Assembly (NCBI GenBank): GCA_046199005.1
Contig: CP176050.1
Span: forward strand, 2,728,001-2,792,000
Length of the DNA: 64,000 nt
Direction: 5' to 3'
From: Ascidiimonas sp046199005
GTDB lineage: Bacteria; Bacteroidota; Bacteroidia; Flavobacteriales; Flavobacteriaceae
The number at the start of each line of letters is the position of its first letter. The first letter of the stretch is position 1. The position numbers and the translations under genes are program-made. This document shows, in pieces, positions 61,664 through 64,000 of the stretch. The notes below the pieces were generated by a model. The model had not been told where the DNA came from. It worked only from the letters and a program-made list of their open reading frames with translations, and did no database searches.

Positions 61664-64000
61664 TTAACTAAAGTCGTCTACGAGTGATATGTTAATCGCT
61701 GAGGACTGCTTGAATTCACGCAATTCTTTTTCTGGTGCAGTAAGTAGTTTTTCAAATAGTTGCTGCATCGTTGTTTTCATCTGGATGGCACTTTCTTTGT
61801 AAAACAGATTCGTGTTATAGGTGATAGAAGCAATAATAGTATTGGATGCCTCGGTATGGAATCCGAAAGAAAGGTCATACTTGTTTCTTTTGTCGGTACG
61901 ACCCAATTCCAACTCGTCAAAGGAAAGTTCGGAATGAGATACCTCTTTTTCCAATCCGTCTGTATAAGAAATTAAGATATCAAAGAGCTGATTACGACCT
62001 AGTTCTCTTGGAATATTGAGGTCGTTAACGATCTGCTCAAAAGGATAATACTGATGTCTGAATGCTTCCGTTGTTTCAGTGGTTATCTTCTGGAGTAATG
62101 AATTGAATGTCTCATCAGCTGCAAAATTTGTTCGCAAAGCAACCACATTCACGTAAAAGCCAATTTGCGTTTCTAATTGAGGATGGTTTCTTCCTGCCAC
62201 GGGAGTCCCGACTATAATATCGTTGGTCTCCATAAGTTCATGAAGGTAAGAAGTAAGTAACGCCTGCAAGACTATAAATATACCAGACCGATTCTTACGA
62301 GCCGTACGTTGTATAAGTTCTGTTAATTCACTACCTAAAGAGAATTCAATTTCTTCAGCTTCAGTGCCTCTTATTTGCGTTCTTGGCATATCTAACGGCA
62401 ATTCTTTTCTAACCGAAATGTCTCTCAATCGGTTTTTCCAGAAAGACATTGCTTCTTTATCAGGATGCTCCAAAACCGTATTATGCCAGAGAGCATATTC
62501 TTTATACTGTACTGATAGTCTTTTAGGTTTTAAGTTTTCATCATTCTTACTGATTGCATTGTAGAATGCCATAAGGTCTTCCTGTAGAATTCCTATAGAC
62601 CATCCATCAGCAGCAATGTGATGAACGTTTATAATAAATACGTGTTTCTCCCGGTTGGTAACTAATCTGAATCTGGCAAGACGATCTTCGGTGAGATCAA
62701 ATTCATAAGCATACTCGTGTTCAAGTACTTGCAGAGCTTCGGTTTGAATGTCTGTACTTTTAATAACCTCAAAATCTACGACAGATTCGTCAAACTCGTT
62801 GATTTTCTGATAAGGAATCCCATCCTGATCAATATAATTGGTTCTAAGTATTTCATGATGATGTACCAATTCCTTAAGTGCTTCATGAAGGAATTCTTCC
62901 TTAAGGTCGCCACTAATTTCAAAGGCAGAAGTAATGTTATAAACGGCTCTGTTTTGCGCCACCTGATCTGCCAGCCAAATCCTTGTTTGTGCCTTCGAAC
63001 ATTCATACAGTTCCTGATCAGGAATAGAGGGAATATCTGTATAGCCAACTCCTGAGAAAGAAGTATCAATTGCCTTTGCCAACTCAAAGATCGACGGGTT
63101 TTCAAAAAGAGTGATTAAGTCAATTGCCTTTTTAGTCGCTACCTGAATACTTGAAACTACACGCATTGCGAGTATCGAATGTCCTCCCAGTTCAAAGAAA
63201 TTGTCGTGTACACCTATCTTCTCCAGTTGAAGCAATTCGCTCCAGATAGAAGCCAGTTGTAACTCTGTAGGAGTCTCTGGGGCTTCGTAGGTCGCTCGTT
63301 GATAACTGGAAGCATCGGGCTCCGGAAGTGCCTTGCGGTCTATTTTACCACTGGAACTCAATGGGAAGGTCTCTAACAAGACATAGACCGATGGTACCAT
63401 ATACGAAGGAAGACGCTCTGACAACCATGCCTTTACATCACTCAATCCTACCGTAGCCTCTCCCGTGTAATAGCAGACCAGTTGTTGATGCCCACTCTTA
63501 TCTTCGCGTAATACAGCTACCGAATGACGTATCCCCGGGTGTTGATCCAGGGCTGAACTAATGTCTCCCAGTTCTATGCGATATCCTCTAAGTTTTACCT
63601 GTGCATCTTTTCTACCTACATAGCTCAGTGTTCCCTCAGGGGTCCAGCTTACCAGGTCTCCGGTCTTATACAGTCGTGCATCTTCTATAAAGGGATGTGC
63701 AATAAATTTAGCAGCTGTCAATTCAGCTCTTTGATAGTATCCCCGGGCGATACCACGACCGCTTATGCACAGTTCACCTACCACTCCTACCGGTACCAGA
63801 CGATGCTCCTCATCTAACACATAAGCCTGGGTGTTCGGTAGCGGTTTCCCTATAGAAATACTCGCTTCTGCTCCATCTGATGCACTGGTCTGGTAATACG
63901 TGCTGTAGATAGTACCTTCTGTAGGACCATAAATGTTTACCAGCGAAGCATCCAGACCCAAACAATGGTAGCTCGATACCATACTCGGTGGTAAGGCCTC
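61664..64000 (-). CDS. NRPS, C-terminal part (5' end beyond the right edge)
   Basis: 778 residues visible, open to the last base of the window; the gene continues outside. The fragment starts within an adenylation domain (EALPPSMVSS, VNIYGPTEGTIYS, YKTGDLVSW, LRGYRIELGDIS, SGKIDRKALP), then a carrier domain (DNFFELGGHSILAM near residue 275) and a complete condensation domain (AQTRIWLADQ; active site HHIAADG; VGTPVAGRNHPQ; FGFHTEAS). The protein therefore ends with a C domain that should condense its bound chain with the A1-T1 residue of the next protein. The pocket is only partly visible (I322, I330, Y331), so the substrate cannot be predicted. It is followed after 31 bases by the second NRPS gene. 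Confidence 0.92.
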   Translation of the reverse strand, partial: EALPPSMVSSYHCLGLDASLVNIYGPTEGTIYSTYYQTSASDGAEASISIGKPLPNTQAYVLDEEHRLVPVGVVGELCISGRGIARGYYQRAELTAAKFIAHPFIEDARLYKTGDLVSWTPEGTLSYVGRKDAQVKLRGYRIELGDISSALDQHPGIRHSVAVLREDKSGHQQLVCYYTGEATVGLSDVKAWLSERLPSYMVPSVYVLLETFPLSSSGKIDRKALPEPDASSYQRATYEAPETPTELQLASIWSELLQLEKIGVHDNFFELGGHSILAMRVVSSIQVATKKAIDLITLFENPSIFELAKAIDTSFSGVGYTDIPSIPDQELYECSKAQTRIWLADQVAQNRAVYNITSAFEISGDLKEEFLHEALKELVHHHEILRTNYIDQDGIPYQKINEFDESVVDFEVIKSTDIQTEALQVLEHEYAYEFDLTEDRLARFRLVTNREKHVFIINVHHIAADGWSIGILQEDLMAFYNAISKNDENLKPKRLSVQYKEYALWHNTVLEHPDKEAMSFWKNRLRDISVRKELPLDMPRTQIRGTEAEEIEFSLGSELTELIQRTARKNRSGIFIVLQALLTSYLHELMETNDIIVGTPVAGRNHPQLETQIGFYVNVVALRTNFAADETFNSLLQKITTETTEAFRHQYYPFEQIVNDLNIPRELGRNQLFDILISYTDGLEKEVSHSELSFDELELGRTDKRNKYDLSFGFHTEASNTIIASITYNTNLFYKESAIQMKTTMQQLFEKLLTAPEKELREFKQSSAINISLVDDFS

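Overview
The window reads as chromosomal DNA of a Bacteroidota bacterium, most likely a marine-type Flavobacteriaceae. Grounds: AT-rich DNA; many lipoproteins with a Bacteroidetes-style lipobox; a hybrid TPR/histidine kinase/receiver/AraC regulator; a TonB-dependent outer-membrane beta-barrel protein; HYC_CC_PP and DUF3347 copper-associated proteins; and promoter-like TTG-N17/23-TAnnTTTG sequences. I cannot name the genus. No rRNA, tRNA, CRISPR array, insertion sequence or phage gene was seen.

Layout. (1) 1-11.6 kb: accessory genes, mostly on the + strand. They include a truncated TPR protein, a PD40-type lipoprotein, a two-gene membrane/hydrolase operon, an orphan 480-residue two-part protein, a complete class I terpene synthase, an unusual membrane protein, a DUF2007 zinc-ribbon protein, a serine hydrolase lipoprotein and small envelope proteins. 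(2) 11.8-14.0 kb: thioredoxin reductase, a secreted lipocalin-like protein and a PaiB-like FMN protein. (3) 14.1-27.5 kb, - strand: one long probable operon for copper/silver handling (HYC_CC_PP, CusA-type RND pump, TolC-type channel, DUF3347 lipoprotein, CopA ATPase, PepSY protein, CusB-type adaptor) running straight into modABC. (4) 27.7-29.2 kb: a GH20 hexosaminidase. (5) 29.4-37.0 kb, - strand: an envelope operon (a 50-residue small protein, kelch lipoprotein, YD-repeat lipoprotein, small secreted protein, OmpA protein, secreted protein) preceded by the hybrid sensor-regulator. (6) 37.2-39.5 kb: katG. (7) 39.8 to beyond 64 kb, - strand: a nonribosomal peptide cluster.

The NRPS cluster is the most interesting part. 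Two megasynthase genes (the first runs off the right edge) are followed by a SyrD/PvdE-type peptide exporter, an unknown secreted protein, a type II thioesterase, a TonB-type outer-membrane protein, a 4'-phosphopantetheinyl transferase, a JmjC/cupin-8 Fe(II)/2-oxoglutarate enzyme, a 34-codon ORF and an aspartokinase, closed by a strong terminator. Read by eye, the adenylation pockets of the 4,229-residue NRPS suggest Asp-like, Val, Asp-like, Phe, then thioesterase release. With the dioxygenase and aspartokinase, this suggests a peptide containing modified aspartate (perhaps beta-hydroxy-Asp), possibly a metal chelator. That is a hypothesis.

A family of about 85-102 bp intergenic repeats occurs four times between 4.7 and 14.1 kb. 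Each copy lies 3' of a gene in the same polarity, and two copies supply the gene's stop codon.
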